Source: Cyanobium sp. Morenito 9A2 (GTDB lineage: Bacteria > Cyanobacteriota > Cyanobacteriia > PCC-6307 > Cyanobiaceae). Taken from it: a stretch of 64,000 bases of DNA. The notes under the pieces are model-generated. The model worked only from the letters and a program-made list of their open reading frames with translations, was not told the origin of the DNA and did no database searches. Shown here one piece after another: positions 1 to 8,843 of this stretch. Position 1 is the first letter of the stretch; every line of letters begins with the position of its first letter. The position numbers were made by a program, and so were the translations under genes. The stretch spans positions 1 through 64,000 of the forward strand of contig NZ_JAGQBJ010000006.1 of the NCBI RefSeq assembly GCF_024345575.1. Reading direction: 5' to 3'.

Positions 1-123
1 GGCCGTGGGAAACAGCAGCAGACCCGACCACCCCACGAAAACGAAGCGATCGCGCTTGAGCCAGTCATCGAGGACGTCGAACCATCCCCGGGCCGAAGGC
101 GCGCGCCCTACAGCAATCGTCAT
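1..123 (-). CDS. psbD: Photosystem II D2 protein, N-terminal fragment cut by the window edge
   Basis: D2 is one of the two core subunits that bind the reaction-centre pigments and quinones of photosystem II in the thylakoid membrane. The 41 visible codons read from an ATG whose reverse complement is at 121-123. They show the conserved N-terminus with the segment [20 protein letters not shown], which is typical of D2 and leads into the first membrane helix. The rest of the gene lies beyond position 1. The fragment is too short to be listed by a length-filtered gene finder but the match is unmistakable. Many cyanobacteria carry psbD more than once and overlap it with psbC; that cannot be checked here. 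Confidence 0.93.
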   Translation of the reverse strand, partial: MTIAVGRAPSARGWFDVLDDWLKRDRFVFVGWSGLLLFPTA

Positions 124-132
124 GAGGGTGTC

Positions 133-150
133 TTCATGTTCTGTTACACG
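133..150. promoter_or_regulatory. Possible degenerate HLR1 (RpaB-binding) site upstream of psbD
   Basis: The plus strand holds TTCATGTT, two bases, then GTTACACG. The second half fits the HLR1 half-site (G/T)TTACA(T/A)(T/A) at six or seven positions and the first half at only five. HLR1 is known to mediate RpaB control of photosystem genes under high light. The location 10-27 bases from the psbD start codon would suit a leader element, but the match is weak and could be chance. Confidence 0.2.
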
Positions 151-270
151 CCAATGGTACGGGCTTCGTGCCCCCAGCGCGGCACGGCCGCTCGCTCGCC
201 TTCCAAATTGAGTCGATTCACCTAGGGGCGCGCGATTCGCCAGAGTGGCATCACCTTCCCCCGGTCTGCC

Positions 271-534
271 GTGTACGTCGTCGAGCTCTCGCTCAAACTC
301 AGCCCCATGCCCGTGGCGGTGCAACGCAAGGAGCAGGAAGCGGCCCAGGCCCTCTATGAGCAGATCCGCCAGACCCTTGAGCATGGCCACCCGCGTGTGC
401 TTGAGCTCACCTGTGAGAAAAGCGAGGAGAAGCGGGTGGCCCTGCTCAGCAGCGAGCTGGTGGCCGTGCAGCTCTATGAGAAATCCGCCACCAGCGGCGG
501 CAGCAAGCGCCCTGGCTTCTCCCTCGACGACTGA
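271..534 (+). CDS. UPF0367 family conserved cyanobacterial protein
   Basis: The product is an 87-residue soluble protein of a family found across cyanobacteria, without an established function. It starts at a GTG ([20 protein letters not shown]), with the family's pattern of a beta strand, a conserved PVAVQRK stretch, then an acidic helix ([10 protein letters not shown]) and a strand rich in conserved residues (LELTCEK). There is no signal peptide or membrane segment. The stop lies five bases before the ABC ATPase start, so the two are probably co-transcribed, although I know of no functional link. The C-terminus ends in a Gly/Ser-rich stretch and FSLDD. Confidence 0.8.
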   Translation: MYVVELSLKLSPMPVAVQRKEQEAAQALYEQIRQTLEHGHPRVLELTCEKSEEKRVALLSSELVAVQLYEKSATSGGSKRPGFSLDD

Positions 535-539
535 TCCCC

Positions 540-1265
540 TTGTCAGGCTCTGCCCAGACTCCAGCTGAGCCGCCACCGATCCAGCCGCCCCTGGTGGTGC
601 ATCAGCTTGGCTTCGCCTGGCCCTCCGGGGCCACGGCCCTGGATCACTGCAGCTTCACGGTCCCCGGCCCGGGGCTCTGGATGATTGTGGGTGGCAACGG
701 CAGCGGCAAAAGCACGCTGTTGCGCCTGATCGCTGGCCTGCTGACCCCGAGCCGCGGCCGCCTCCGGCTGGAACTCAAACCCGCCCTGGTGTTCCAGAAC
801 CCCGACCATCAGCTGCTCCTGCCCAGCTGCGGCACCGACCTGCTGCTGGCCCTTCCACCGCGGACCATGACGCGCCATGGGCGCGATCAACAACTGCGGG
901 CCGCCCTTGAGCAGGTGGGTCTGGCGGGTCTTGAGCAACGGCCGATCCACGCCCTCAGCGGCGGCCAGAAACAGCGGCTGGCCATCGCCGGTGCCCTGGC
1001 CAGCGAGGCCGGCCTGCTGTTGCTGGATGAGCCCACCGCCCTGCTGGATCCAGACAGTCAAGACGATGTGCTTGAGCTGATCGCTGGACTCTGCCACCGC
1101 CCCGATGCGCCACTGACCGCCCTCTGGATCACCCATCGGCTCGATGAGCTGGAGCGCTGCGATGCCGCCGCCCTGATGGAGCGTGGTCACCTGGGTCCAT
1201 GGCAAGACGGTCCAACCCTGCGGCGCCGGCTCAACCCCTTGCCGGTCGGTCATGCCGAGGGGTAG
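540..1265 (+). CDS. ABC transporter ATP-binding protein, ECF/CbiO type
   Basis: This 241-residue protein is a complete nucleotide-binding subunit. It has the Walker [10 protein letters not shown] (about residues 57-65), a Q-loop LVFQNPDHQ, the signature [15 protein letters not shown], a Walker [14 protein letters not shown] and the switch histidine in WITHRLDE. The NPDHQ after the Q-loop is typical of energy-coupling-factor and cobalt-type ATPases (EcfA/CbiO). The best start is a TTG at 540; no ATG lies upstream of the P-loop, so the extreme N-terminus is uncertain. No membrane or substrate-binding partner is encoded beside it, so it must pair with subunits elsewhere. The transported substrate cannot be told from sequence. 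Confidence 0.85.
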   Translation: MSGSAQTPAEPPPIQPPLVVHQLGFAWPSGATALDHCSFTVPGPGLWMIVGGNGSGKSTLLRLIAGLLTPSRGRLRLELKPALVFQNPDHQLLLPSCGTDLLLALPPRTMTRHGRDQQLRAALEQVGLAGLEQRPIHALSGGQKQRLAIAGALASEAGLLLLDEPTALLDPDSQDDVLELIAGLCHRPDAPLTALWITHRLDELERCDAAALMERGHLGPWQDGPTLRRRLNPLPVGHAEG

Positions 1266-1281
1266 GTTCGTCCGGTTGCCA

Positions 1282-1353
1282 TCCTCGGTAGCTCAGCGGT
1301 AGAGCGGTCGACTGTTAATCGACTGGTCGCAGGTTCGAATCCCGCCCGGGGAG
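1282..1353 (+). tRNA. tRNA-Asn (anticodon GTT)
   Basis: The 72-base sequence folds as a standard cloverleaf. The acceptor stem TCCTCGG pairs with CCGGGGA and is followed by discriminator G. It has a D arm with GCTCAGCGGTAGAGC, an anticodon loop CTGTTAA with GTT, and a T arm with GGTTCGAATCC. The CCA end is not encoded. It is followed directly by a rho-independent terminator. Confidence 0.96.
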
Positions 1354-1365
1354 TTTGATTCCAGG

Positions 1366-1392
1366 CTCCAGCCCATGGCTGGGGTCTTTTTT
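1366..1392 (+). terminator. Rho-independent terminator after tRNA-Asn
   Basis: CCAGCC (1368-1373), a CAT loop and GGCTGG (1377-1382) form a tight stem, followed by GGTC and a run of six T residues (1387-1392). It lies 15 bases past the tRNA and would end its transcript and any read-through from the ABC ATPase gene. Confidence 0.88.
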
Positions 1393-1772
1393 CTGTCCCC
1401 GATGGCAGCGAGGCCATCCGGGCATCGCTGGAGCCCGCCGCGCCGCCACCGAGGGGGCAGCCCTGGAGCCCCGGTCAATAGCGAAAAAATCCTGAAGCCC
1501 CCCCCCTGGACCGCCAAGGGGAGCCCCAGGCAAGAAGCCCTCTGCAGCAAGGCTTCTTGCCCCACGCCCCCTCCATTTTCGACGGGGCAGGCCGCCCGGG
1601 GGCTGGGCCTGGAGCGATCGGGAGGACCCGGCAGGGTCCCGGAGGGGCTGAAATCCGTGGACAATGCGAATCGAAAGAAAATCCGTTGGCCCAGGCCCAG
1701 GCGGTCAGCCGCCCACCACTCCCCCTGACGCTCATCCCTGAGCCCTTGCAACGCCTCCCTTCGCCCGCCCCC
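1393..1772. other. Gene-free stretch between tRNA-Asn and rpaA
   Basis: I see no supportable coding sequence in these 380 bases on either strand; the open frames here are compositional. The stretch holds a C-rich run near 1500 and one strong inverted repeat (1529-1561). It presumably contains the promoter and leader of rpaA. Confidence 0.6.
1529..1561. repeat. Perfect 11-base inverted repeat upstream of rpaA
   Basis: GGCAAGAAGCC (1529-1539) and GGCTTCTTGCC (1551-1561) are exact reverse complements around an 11-base spacer. No T-run follows on the plus strand, so it is not a classical terminator for that strand. Its place in the long rpaA leader allows an RNA hairpin or an operator. Confidence 0.7.
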
Positions 1773-2561
1773 ATGAAGCCCTGCATCCTGCTGATCGAAG
1801 ACGACCGGGACATGCGCGAGTTGGTGGCGGCCCATCTCCAGCACGGCGGCTTCGAAGTGCAATGCGCCGAAGACGGCCTCAAAGGTCAGGCCCTGGCGCT
1901 GCAGTTTGCCCCCGACCTGATCCTCCTGGATCTGATGCTTCCCAAGGTGGATGGTCTGACCCTCTGCCAGCGGCTGCGCCGCGATGAACGCACAGCCCGC
2001 ATCCCGATCCTCATGCTCACGGCCCTGGGGGGCACCAAGGACAAGGTGAGCGGCTTCAATTCCGGAGCGGATGACTACCTCACCAAACCCTTCGACCTGG
2101 AGGAATTGCAGGTGCGCGTCAAGGCCCTCCTGCGGCGCACCGAGCGGGCGCCGGTTTCAGCCAAACCGAGTGAAATCCTGAGCTACGGGCCGCTCACCCT
2201 GGTGCCTGAGCGCTTCGAGGCCAACTGGTTCGACGCACCGGTGCGGCTCACCCACCTGGAGTTCGAGCTGCTCCACTGCCTGCTGCAACGCCACGGCCAG
2301 ACGGTGGCGCCATCCCTGATCCTCAAAGAGGTCTGGGGCTACGAACCCGATGACGACATCGAAACGATCCGGGTTCACATCCGTCACTTGCGCACCAAGC
2401 TCGAGCCCGATCCCCGCAAGCCCCGCTTCATCAAAACCGTCTATGGGGCGGGCTACTGCCTGGAGCTGCCGAGCGGCAACAAGCTTGAGGAACTGGTTCC
2501 GTTGATCCAGGCCCAGCGGGCCGCAGCCGACCCGACGCTGGATACCAGCAGCGCCGCCTGA
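1773..2561 (+). CDS. rpaA: OmpR-type response regulator RpaA
   Basis: RpaA is the DNA-binding output regulator of the cyanobacterial circadian clock (phosphorylated by SasA) and affects phycobilisome association. The 262-residue protein has a receiver domain with acidic pocket EDD (9-11), phospho-acceptor Asp53 in LLDLMLP and Lys in YLTKPF. A PhoB-type winged helix follows with the sequence [20 protein letters not shown] and the end [11 protein letters not shown], all characteristic of RpaA. The ATG at 1773 starts at the receiver boundary ([10 protein letters not shown]). A long open leader precedes it. It is convergent with the holB-tmk-ATPase operon, as in related genomes. Confidence 0.93.
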   Translation: MKPCILLIEDDRDMRELVAAHLQHGGFEVQCAEDGLKGQALALQFAPDLILLDLMLPKVDGLTLCQRLRRDERTARIPILMLTALGGTKDKVSGFNSGADDYLTKPFDLEELQVRVKALLRRTERAPVSAKPSEILSYGPLTLVPERFEANWFDAPVRLTHLEFELLHCLLQRHGQTVAPSLILKEVWGYEPDDDIETIRVHIRHLRTKLEPDPRKPRFIKTVYGAGYCLELPSGNKLEELVPLIQAQRAAADPTLDTSSAA

Positions 2562-2581
2562 AGCGCTCTCCCTTCGACCCC

Positions 2582-3514
2582 TCAGCCCAGCAATGCCACC
2601 TCCCAGGCCAGCCGCGGTTGCACGTAGGCCTTGAGATGGGAGCGAAGGCGCTCCAGCCGCCGCTGGCGATCGATCGAGGGTGAGCGGCGCCAGAGTTGCA
2701 GCTGCCACCAGTTGAGCAACCAGAGCTGCTGCTCTCCATCGAGGGCCTCGCTCAGGTCGCGCGCCAGGGCCAGGGCTTCCATGGGATCTCTGGAGAGTGC
2801 CAGCAGTCGGTCCGCGAGTCCCTCGGGCAACTGGCTCCACTGCTCCCGGTGCCGCAACAGCGCGCCCGGGGAACCGGCCGCCAGCTCCAGCAGCCCGGGG
2901 GGCTCCGGGGCCGCCACCCCTGGGTCCTGGGCCTGCAGCACCTGCGCCATCGCCTCAGCATCCAGTCGAGCGAAGGGGACCAGCTGGCAACGGGAGCGGA
3001 TCGTGCTCAACAGCCGTTCAGGGGCAGCCGTCAGCAGCACAAGAAGGCCACCACCAGGTTCCTCGAGAGTCTTGAGAAGGGCGTTGGCAGCCCCCTCGGC
3101 CATGGCCTCGACGGCCTCGATCACCACCAGGCCGCGCTCCGCCTCCAGGGGCCTCCGGGCCAGGAATCGCCCCAGGGCGCGCACCTGCTCCAAACGCAGC
3201 TGGGGGGCGGCCCGCCGGTTCACCCCGCGCTCGAGTGCCTCGGAGGCCGGCACCAACTCCCCCTGATGTTGATATGTGGGCTCCACCCAGAGCAGATCGG
3301 GATGGTTGCCGGCCAGCAGCCGCCGGCGGATCGCCCCATCGCCGGCGGGGCCCGCCAGCACCCCTTCAAGGAAGCGCAGGGCCGCGAGCCGCCGGCCGAT
3401 GCCCTCCGGGCCGCTGAACAGATAGGCGGGGGCCAGCCGCCGACGCTCCAGAGCCGCCCGCAACAGGGTCAGGGCCCGCTCCTGCCCCACAAGCCCCTCA
3501 AACAAATCAGCCAT
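2582..3514 (-). CDS. holB: DNA polymerase III delta prime subunit
   Basis: HolB is a clamp-loader subunit that helps place the sliding clamp on DNA. The 310-residue protein starts MADLFEGLVGQERALTLL and has the AAA+ fold with a degenerate Walker A (GPEGIGRR, no lysine), as expected for the non-hydrolysing delta prime subunit. The SRC motif is present (STIRSRCQ). The four-cysteine zinc module of many homologues is not visible. Its start overlaps the tmk stop by eight bases, giving translational coupling in the order P-ATPase, tmk, holB. Confidence 0.9.
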   Translation of the reverse strand: MADLFEGLVGQERALTLLRAALERRRLAPAYLFSGPEGIGRRLAALRFLEGVLAGPAGDGAIRRRLLAGNHPDLLWVEPTYQHQGELVPASEALERGVNRRAAPQLRLEQVRALGRFLARRPLEAERGLVVIEAVEAMAEGAANALLKTLEEPGGGLLVLLTAAPERLLSTIRSRCQLVPFARLDAEAMAQVLQAQDPGVAAPEPPGLLELAAGSPGALLRHREQWSQLPEGLADRLLALSRDPMEALALARDLSEALDGEQQLWLLNWWQLQLWRRSPSIDRQRRLERLRSHLKAYVQPRLAWEVALLG

Positions 3515-4220
3515 GGCCGTCCCCAGACGTCAACCCAAGGGAACGAGGAGCTGGCGAGAAGTGTTGTTCAACCACCTGGCCAATCGCCTGGCTCACCAGC
3601 TCAGGATTCTGGTCGGCATCGATGCGGCTCCAGCCCCGCTCGGTAGCCAACCGGGCGAACCCAGTGGCCACCCGCTCCAAAAAAGCCCCACCGGCCGACT
3701 CGATCCGATCCGCCGCCCGATGGCCCCGCCGCTGCAACGAGCACTCCAGGGGTAGATCCAGCCAAAGGGTGAGGTCGGCCTCCAGGCCAGCGGTGGCCAG
3801 GGCCTCCAGGCTGGCAATCCACTCCAGAGGCAACCCACGCCCATCGCCCTGGTAAGCGGCGGTGGAGCCCACGAAACGATCACTCAGCACCCAATCGCCA
3901 GCCGCCAGGGCTGGCTCGATGCGCTGGCGCACGTGCTGGGCCCGATCGGCCGCGTAAAGCAGCAACTCGGCCAGGGGATCGGGCGCCGCCTCCCCCGGAG
4001 GGTGCAGCAGCAACTCCCGCAGGGCCAGCCCGAGGGCGGTGCCGCCCGGTTCGCGGGTCACCAGCAGGGAGGTTCCCGGAGCAAGCAGTCCGCTGTCCGG
4101 CAGCCAACGGCTCAGGGCCTCGAGCTGGGTGGTCTTGCCACAGCCATCGATGCCCTCAAGCACAAGGAACCTGCCCCGGCCAGGGTCAGCAACGGTGCGC
4201 TCCCCAGGGCCGCCGCTCAT
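3507..4220 (-). CDS. tmk: Thymidylate kinase
   Basis: Tmk phosphorylates dTMP to dTDP in the dTTP pathway. The 237-residue protein carries the P-loop LEGIDGCGKTT near residue 20, the DR(F/Y) motif in SDRFVGSTAAYQGDGR and a lid region with RRGHRAADRIE. The ATG at 4220 is chosen because it overlaps the stop of the upstream ATPase as ATGA and gives the normal family length. Much longer upstream extensions in this frame are antisense to the ATPase reading and are not real. It overlaps holB downstream. Confidence 0.95.
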   Translation of the reverse strand: MSGGPGERTVADPGRGRFLVLEGIDGCGKTTQLEALSRWLPDSGLLAPGTSLLVTREPGGTALGLALRELLLHPPGEAAPDPLAELLLYAADRAQHVRQRIEPALAAGDWVLSDRFVGSTAAYQGDGRGLPLEWIASLEALATAGLEADLTLWLDLPLECSLQRRGHRAADRIESAGGAFLERVATGFARLATERGWSRIDADQNPELVSQAIGQVVEQHFSPAPRSLGLTSGDGHG

Positions 4221-6646
4221 GCCAGACGGGGGCGCAGCAGCAAGGCGTTGACCACCACCGTGATCGAACTGGTGGCCATCAAAAGCGCGGCCAGCGGCGG
4301 AGAGAGCAGGAGGCCGTAGGCCGGCAGGAGCACGCCGGCGGCGATCGGCAACACGATCAGGTTGTAACCAAAGGCCCAGACCAGGTTCTGGCGCACCTTG
4401 ACCATGGTGGAGCGGGCCAGTCGGAGGGCCAGGGCCACCCCCTCCAGGCGCTCTCCGAGGATCACCAGATCGGCCGTGTCCTGGGCGATCTGGGTGCCGG
4501 TGCCCACAGCAATGCCCAGATCCGCCGCCGCCAGGGCCGGGGTGTCGTTGATGCCATCGCCCACCATCGCCACGGGCCCGTGCCCCTTGGCGGCAATGAT
4601 CCGCTCCACCTTCTGCTCCGGCAGCAGCTCCCAGGCCAAGGTCCCGGCCATGAGCCCGAGGCGATCGGCCAAAAGACGCACCGGCTGCTCGCGATCGCCA
4701 CTGAGCACCCCGAGCTCCAGCCCCAGGCCCTGCAACTCCGCCAAGGCGGCAGCGGCATCGGGTCGGAGTTGGTCTTCGACGGCCACCAGCCCCAGAAGTC
4801 GGGGGCCCTCGGCCACGGCCAGCACCGTGGATCCAAGGCATTCCAGCTGTTCGCGCCGCTGCTCGAGGACTGGATCAAGCCTGAGCCCAGCCTCCAGCAA
4901 CCAGCCCAGCCGGCCCACCCTTGCCTTGCCAGCCAAGCCTTCAAGCGTGCCCAGCACCCCCTGGCCGGCCAGGGTCTCGCTGGCGGTCACCTTCAGCAGG
5001 CTCAACCGGCGTGCCTGGGCCTCCTGCAGGAGCGCATGGGCGAGGGGATGGCGGGTCTGAGCCTCCAGGCTGGCGGCGATCTGCAGGAGGCGATCGGCTT
5101 GCACGCCAGGGACAGGCTCCACCGCCGTCACCAGCGGGCGACCCAGGGTGAGGGTGCCGGTCTTGTCGAAGAGCACCACCTGCACCCGGGCCGCCATCTC
5201 GATCACATCGCCACCACGGAACAAGACTCCGGCGCGGGCCGCCAGGCCCGCGCCCACGGTGATCGCCGTGGGAGTGGCCAGGCCCAGGGCGCAGGGGCAG
5301 GCCACCACCAGCACCGCGATCGCCAGCTGCAGCGCCAGGGCCGACGGCGTGGTAGCCATCGCCCCCAGCACCGCATGCCCCCCCTGCAGACCGCTGGCAC
5401 CATGGAAGCCATGGGCCTGGAACGCCGGTGCCGCCAGCAGGACCTGTGGCCAGAGGGCGGTGCCCCAGAGCCACCAGAACACGAAGGTAGCCGCCGCCAG
5501 GAGCAGTACGAACACGCTGAAACGGCCGGCCACCCGATCCGCCAGACCCTGGATCGGCGCCTTGCGCGCCTGGGCCTGCTCCACCAGACGAATGATCCGG
5601 GCCAGGGCGGTGTCAGCACCGGAGTGCTGCACCTCGATCTCCAACGGCGCCTCCAGATTCAGGCTGCCAGCCGCCAGGGACGTTCCCGGGGCGGCCATCA
5701 GCGGCAAGGGTTCACCGGTGAGGCTCGAGACATCCACCGCCGAATGGCCGACCCGCACCAGACCATCCACGGGAAGCCGATCACCGGGCAGGATCCGCAG
5801 CTGGTCACCAGGCCGCAGGCCCCCCACGCGCACGACACGGGGTTCGCCACCATCCAGCAGCAGCAGAGCGGTGTCGGGCTGCAGTGCCGCCAGCTGCTCA
5901 AGGGCAAGGCCTGTGCGGAAGCGGGCCCGTTCCTCCAGGAAACGGCCCAACAACACGAAGCCCAGCAGCATCACGGGCTCATTGAAGAAGCACTGCCAGC
6001 CCAGGGACGGCCAGAGGAAGGCCCCCAGGCTGGCCAGGTAGGCGCTGCCCATGCCCAGCCCCACCAGGGTGTCCATGCTCGGCACACCGGCCAGGGCGCC
6101 GCGGGCCCCGGCCACCAGAATCGACCGACCGGGGCCCGCCAGGGCCCCGGTGGCCACCAGCGCATGGAACGGGATCTCCGCCAGCAACGGCACCGCCAGC
6201 TGCCCCGATTCCGCCAGGTGGCCCGCCACGGAGACCAGGAGCAGGGCCAGGGCCACCACCAATTGTCGCCACTGCTGCCACCAGTGCTGGTTCTGCCTTC
6301 GCTCCCGCAGGCTGGGAGGACCATGACCTGGACCACGCAGCTGAGCGCTGTAGCCAAGGGCCCCGAGGCTGGTGATCAACGGCGCCGCCAGATCAGCTTC
6401 GCCGCCGCCCTCCTCGCCTGCAGCGGGGGTCGAGGGATCGAGTCCCACCCAGGCCGTGCGGGTGAGCAGATTGACACTCACCTGGGCCACCCCGGGCTGA
6501 TCCAGCAGGCGTTGCTCCACCGCCCGGACGCAGCCGCCGCACTTCATGCCCTCCACCTCCAGGAGCAGGGGCTCGATCGCCCCTGGCCGCCGCCCCACGG
6601 AGGGGGAGCTGGGGGCTGGGCCGGTGGTGGCGCGAAGGGGAATCAC
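4217..6646 (-). CDS. Copper-type heavy-metal P-type ATPase (CtaA/PacS family)
   Basis: This is a P1B ATPase that moves copper or a similar ion across a membrane to supply plastocyanin or cytochrome oxidase, or for efflux. The 809 residues show an N-terminal heavy-metal domain with GMKCGGC (Cys36, Cys39), membrane helices from about residue 125, the actuator TGE (310-312) and the CPC transport motif at 450-452 in VACPCALGLATP. The phosphorylated Asp494 sits in DKTGTLT, a conserved HP lies in TRHPLAHAL, and the hinge is GDGINDTPAL. The start is a GTG. The CPC motif indicates Cu(I)/Ag(I) class. Which of CtaA (uptake to cytosol) or PacS (thylakoid) it represents cannot be decided from sequence alone. 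Confidence 0.9.
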   Translation of the reverse strand: MIPLRATTGPAPSSPSVGRRPGAIEPLLLEVEGMKCGGCVRAVEQRLLDQPGVAQVSVNLLTRTAWVGLDPSTPAAGEEGGGEADLAAPLITSLGALGYSAQLRGPGHGPPSLRERRQNQHWWQQWRQLVVALALLLVSVAGHLAESGQLAVPLLAEIPFHALVATGALAGPGRSILVAGARGALAGVPSMDTLVGLGMGSAYLASLGAFLWPSLGWQCFFNEPVMLLGFVLLGRFLEERARFRTGLALEQLAALQPDTALLLLDGGEPRVVRVGGLRPGDQLRILPGDRLPVDGLVRVGHSAVDVSSLTGEPLPLMAAPGTSLAAGSLNLEAPLEIEVQHSGADTALARIIRLVEQAQARKAPIQGLADRVAGRFSVFVLLLAAATFVFWWLWGTALWPQVLLAAPAFQAHGFHGASGLQGGHAVLGAMATTPSALALQLAIAVLVVACPCALGLATPTAITVGAGLAARAGVLFRGGDVIEMAARVQVVLFDKTGTLTLGRPLVTAVEPVPGVQADRLLQIAASLEAQTRHPLAHALLQEAQARRLSLLKVTASETLAGQGVLGTLEGLAGKARVGRLGWLLEAGLRLDPVLEQRREQLECLGSTVLAVAEGPRLLGLVAVEDQLRPDAAAALAELQGLGLELGVLSGDREQPVRLLADRLGLMAGTLAWELLPEQKVERIIAAKGHGPVAMVGDGINDTPALAAADLGIAVGTGTQIAQDTADLVILGERLEGVALALRLARSTMVKVRQNLVWAFGYNLIVLPIAAGVLLPAYGLLLSPPLAALLMATSSITVVVNALLLRPRLA

Positions 6647-6758
6647 GGCAGAGCAGGGCCTTCAAGGCTAGGGAGAGGAACTCGAAACTTCCGCTTCGCC
6701 CCGGAACCGGCGGCGCAGGGCGGGGGCGAGGATGGACGCCAATTCATGACCCGTCGCC

Positions 6759-7280
6759 GTGCCGCGCAGCCAACGCAACGACAACTTCATCGACAAGAGC
6801 TTCACGGTGATGGCCGATCTGATCGTGAAGCTGATGCCGATCAGCTCCCGGGCCAAGGAGGCCTACATCTATTACAAGGATGGCCTCTCTGCCCAGGGCG
6901 ACGGCGACTACGCCGAAGCCCTCGACAACTACGAAGAGGCCCTCAAGCTCGAAGACAACTCCATCGACCGGGGCGAGATCCTCAAGAACATGGCGATCAT
7001 CTTCATGAGCAACGGTGAAGAGGAGAAATCGCTCGAGTTCTACGCCAAGTCCCTGGAGGAGAACCCGAACTCCCCCTCCTGCCTCAAGAACATGGGCCTG
7101 ATCTTCGAGAAGTGGGGGCGATTGGCTCAGGAGCAGGGGGATCAAGATGCCGCCGACCGCTGGCTCGACCAGGCCGCTGACTACTGGAGCCGGGCCGTGC
7201 GCCTCTACCCGGGCGGCTACCTGGACATCGAGAACTGGCTGAAATCCTCCGGGCGCAGCAACGTGGACGTCTACTTCTGA
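6759..7280 (+). CDS. ycf3: Photosystem I assembly protein Ycf3
   Basis: Ycf3 is a thylakoid-associated chaperone needed to assemble the PsaA/PsaB heterodimer. The 173-residue protein begins [20 protein letters not shown] from a GTG and carries three tetratricopeptide repeats: about 36-69 ([20 protein letters not shown]), 72-107 and 120-153. The C-terminal [11 protein letters not shown] is typical. Length and domain layout match the family. It is divergent from the ATPase operon and convergent with radA ten bases downstream. Confidence 0.97.
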   Translation: MPRSQRNDNFIDKSFTVMADLIVKLMPISSRAKEAYIYYKDGLSAQGDGDYAEALDNYEEALKLEDNSIDRGEILKNMAIIFMSNGEEEKSLEFYAKSLEENPNSPSCLKNMGLIFEKWGRLAQEQGDQDAADRWLDQAADYWSRAVRLYPGGYLDIENWLKSSGRSNVDVYF

Positions 7281-7289
7281 AGGCGAGAC

Positions 7290-8750
7290 TCAGGCGTCGC
7301 CGGCAGGATTCACGCCCAGCGCCGCCACCAGCGCCTCGGCCACGGTGCCGGCCTCCAGCAGCTGCAGGTCCAGTTGGGCCGCCAGGCCCCCCAGGCCGCT
7401 GCCCCGGGGCACCACCGCCCGCCGGAAGCCCAGCCTGGCGGCCTCCTGCAGTCGAAGTTCAAGCTGCCCCACCGGCCGCAGCTGGCCCCCCAGCCCCAGT
7501 TCCCCCACCAGGACGGTGCCCGGGGGCAAGGTGAGGTCACGGCTGCTGGCCACCACCGCCGCAGCCACCCCCAGATCCGCCGCCGGCTCCTCCACCTCCA
7601 GCCCCCCGGCCACCGCCAGATAGCAGTCGAAGCGGGAGAGGGGGAGCCCCAGATGCTTTTCCAGCACCGCGAGGATCTGGTGCAGGCGGTTGGTGCCGAT
7701 GCCTGTGGCGGTGCGCCGGGGACTGGCGTAGCTGGTGGTGCTCACCAGGGCCTGAAGCTCCACCACCAGGGGCCGGGTGCCCTCGCAGGCCACGATCGTG
7801 GCCGTGCCCGGGCTGAGTTCCTCACCCCCCAGGAACAGCTCGCTGGGATTGCTGACCTCCACCAGGCCCCGGTCCCGCATCTCGAACACCCCCAGCTCAT
7901 GGGTGGCACCGAAGCGGTTCTTCACAGCCCGCAGCAACCGGTGGCTGGCGAAGCGGTCTCCCTCAAAGGTCAGCACCGCATCCACCAGGTGCTCCAGCAC
8001 CTTCGGGCCCGCCAGCATCCCCTCCTTGGTGACGTGGCCCACCAGCAGCAGAGCCGTATCCTGGCGCTTGGCGATCCGGGCCAGGGCGGCGGCGCAGTCG
8101 CGCACCTGGGCCACCGAGCCGGGCGCACTGCTGAGTTCGGCGTCGTGGAGGGCCTGGATGCTGTCGATCACAGCCACGGCAGGCCGCAGGGCTTCGATCT
8201 CCTGCAGCACCTGGTCCAGATCAGTTTCCGCCAGCAAGTGCAGAGCGGCTCCCGCCCCCGGCGAATCAACTGCGGGGCCTGGCTCTGCCCGGGGCGCCTC
8301 CCCGGCCAACAGCTGCTCCCCCAGCCGCCGCCAGCGCAGCTTCACTTGCTGGGCCGACTCCTCAGCGCTCACATAAAGGACGGAATGGCGGCGGGCCATC
8401 GCCTCAGCGCTCTGCAGAAGCAGGGTGCTTTTGCCAATGCCTGGGTCCCCACCCACCAGCACCAACGATCCCGGCACCAGCCCACCCCCCAGTACCCGAT
8501 CAAGCTCGGCGTAGCCGCTGCTGAGGCGCTGGCGGGCCCCCTCGCCGACGCTGTGCATGGGGAGGGAGCGGCGGGGCCGACCAGGGGCCTGCGGGTCGGC
8601 GGCCGGAGCGGGGCGCCGCCGGCCGTCCGAGGCTGGGGCGCTCTGCTCCACCAGGCTGTTCCAGCTGCCGCAGGCGGAGCAGCGGCCGAAAAACTGGCGC
8701 GTCTGGGCCCCGCAGCTCTGGCAGACGTAAGTGGTGGTGGGGCGGGCCAA
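7290..8750 (-). CDS. radA: DNA repair protein RadA
   Basis: RadA is a RecA-like branch-migration helicase acting in recombinational repair. The 486-residue product has an N-terminal C4 zinc finger (YVCQSCGAQTR...CSACGSW), a RecA core with Walker A GGDPGIGKSTLL, the RadA-specific KNRFG motif (KNRFGATHELG) and a C-terminal Lon-protease-like domain with LVGELGLGGQLRPV. I choose the TTG at 8750 because it gives MARPTTTYVCQSCG, the usual distance to the zinc finger. A further 1.4 kb of open frame upstream is the antisense of rpaB and plsX and is not coding. The start lies 93 bases from the divergent rpaB start. Confidence 0.93.
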   Translation of the reverse strand: MARPTTTYVCQSCGAQTRQFFGRCSACGSWNSLVEQSAPASDGRRRPAPAADPQAPGRPRRSLPMHSVGEGARQRLSSGYAELDRVLGGGLVPGSLVLVGGDPGIGKSTLLLQSAEAMARRHSVLYVSAEESAQQVKLRWRRLGEQLLAGEAPRAEPGPAVDSPGAGAALHLLAETDLDQVLQEIEALRPAVAVIDSIQALHDAELSSAPGSVAQVRDCAAALARIAKRQDTALLLVGHVTKEGMLAGPKVLEHLVDAVLTFEGDRFASHRLLRAVKNRFGATHELGVFEMRDRGLVEVSNPSELFLGGEELSPGTATIVACEGTRPLVVELQALVSTTSYASPRRTATGIGTNRLHQILAVLEKHLGLPLSRFDCYLAVAGGLEVEEPAADLGVAAAVVASSRDLTLPPGTVLVGELGLGGQLRPVGQLELRLQEAARLGFRRAVVPRGSGLGGLAAQLDLQLLEAGTVAEALVAALGVNPAGDA

Positions 8751-8843
8751 GCTGGGTGTGTGAAGAATGGTGGTATTAGGTGAACCTGCGACCCTTCGGA
8801 GCTTTTCAGTGGTGCCACCGGTTGTAACGCTGAACCCGCCGCG

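Noticed and set aside
4580-7018. An 812-codon open frame on the plus strand
   Set aside because: It is antisense to the P-type ATPase and rich in Gln/Gly/His/Arg, a mirror of high-GC codon use, with no family motif.
8815-8843. HLR1 site upstream of rpaB
   Set aside because: Only one half-site (GTTACAA on the minus strand) is present and no second repeat at the required spacing.
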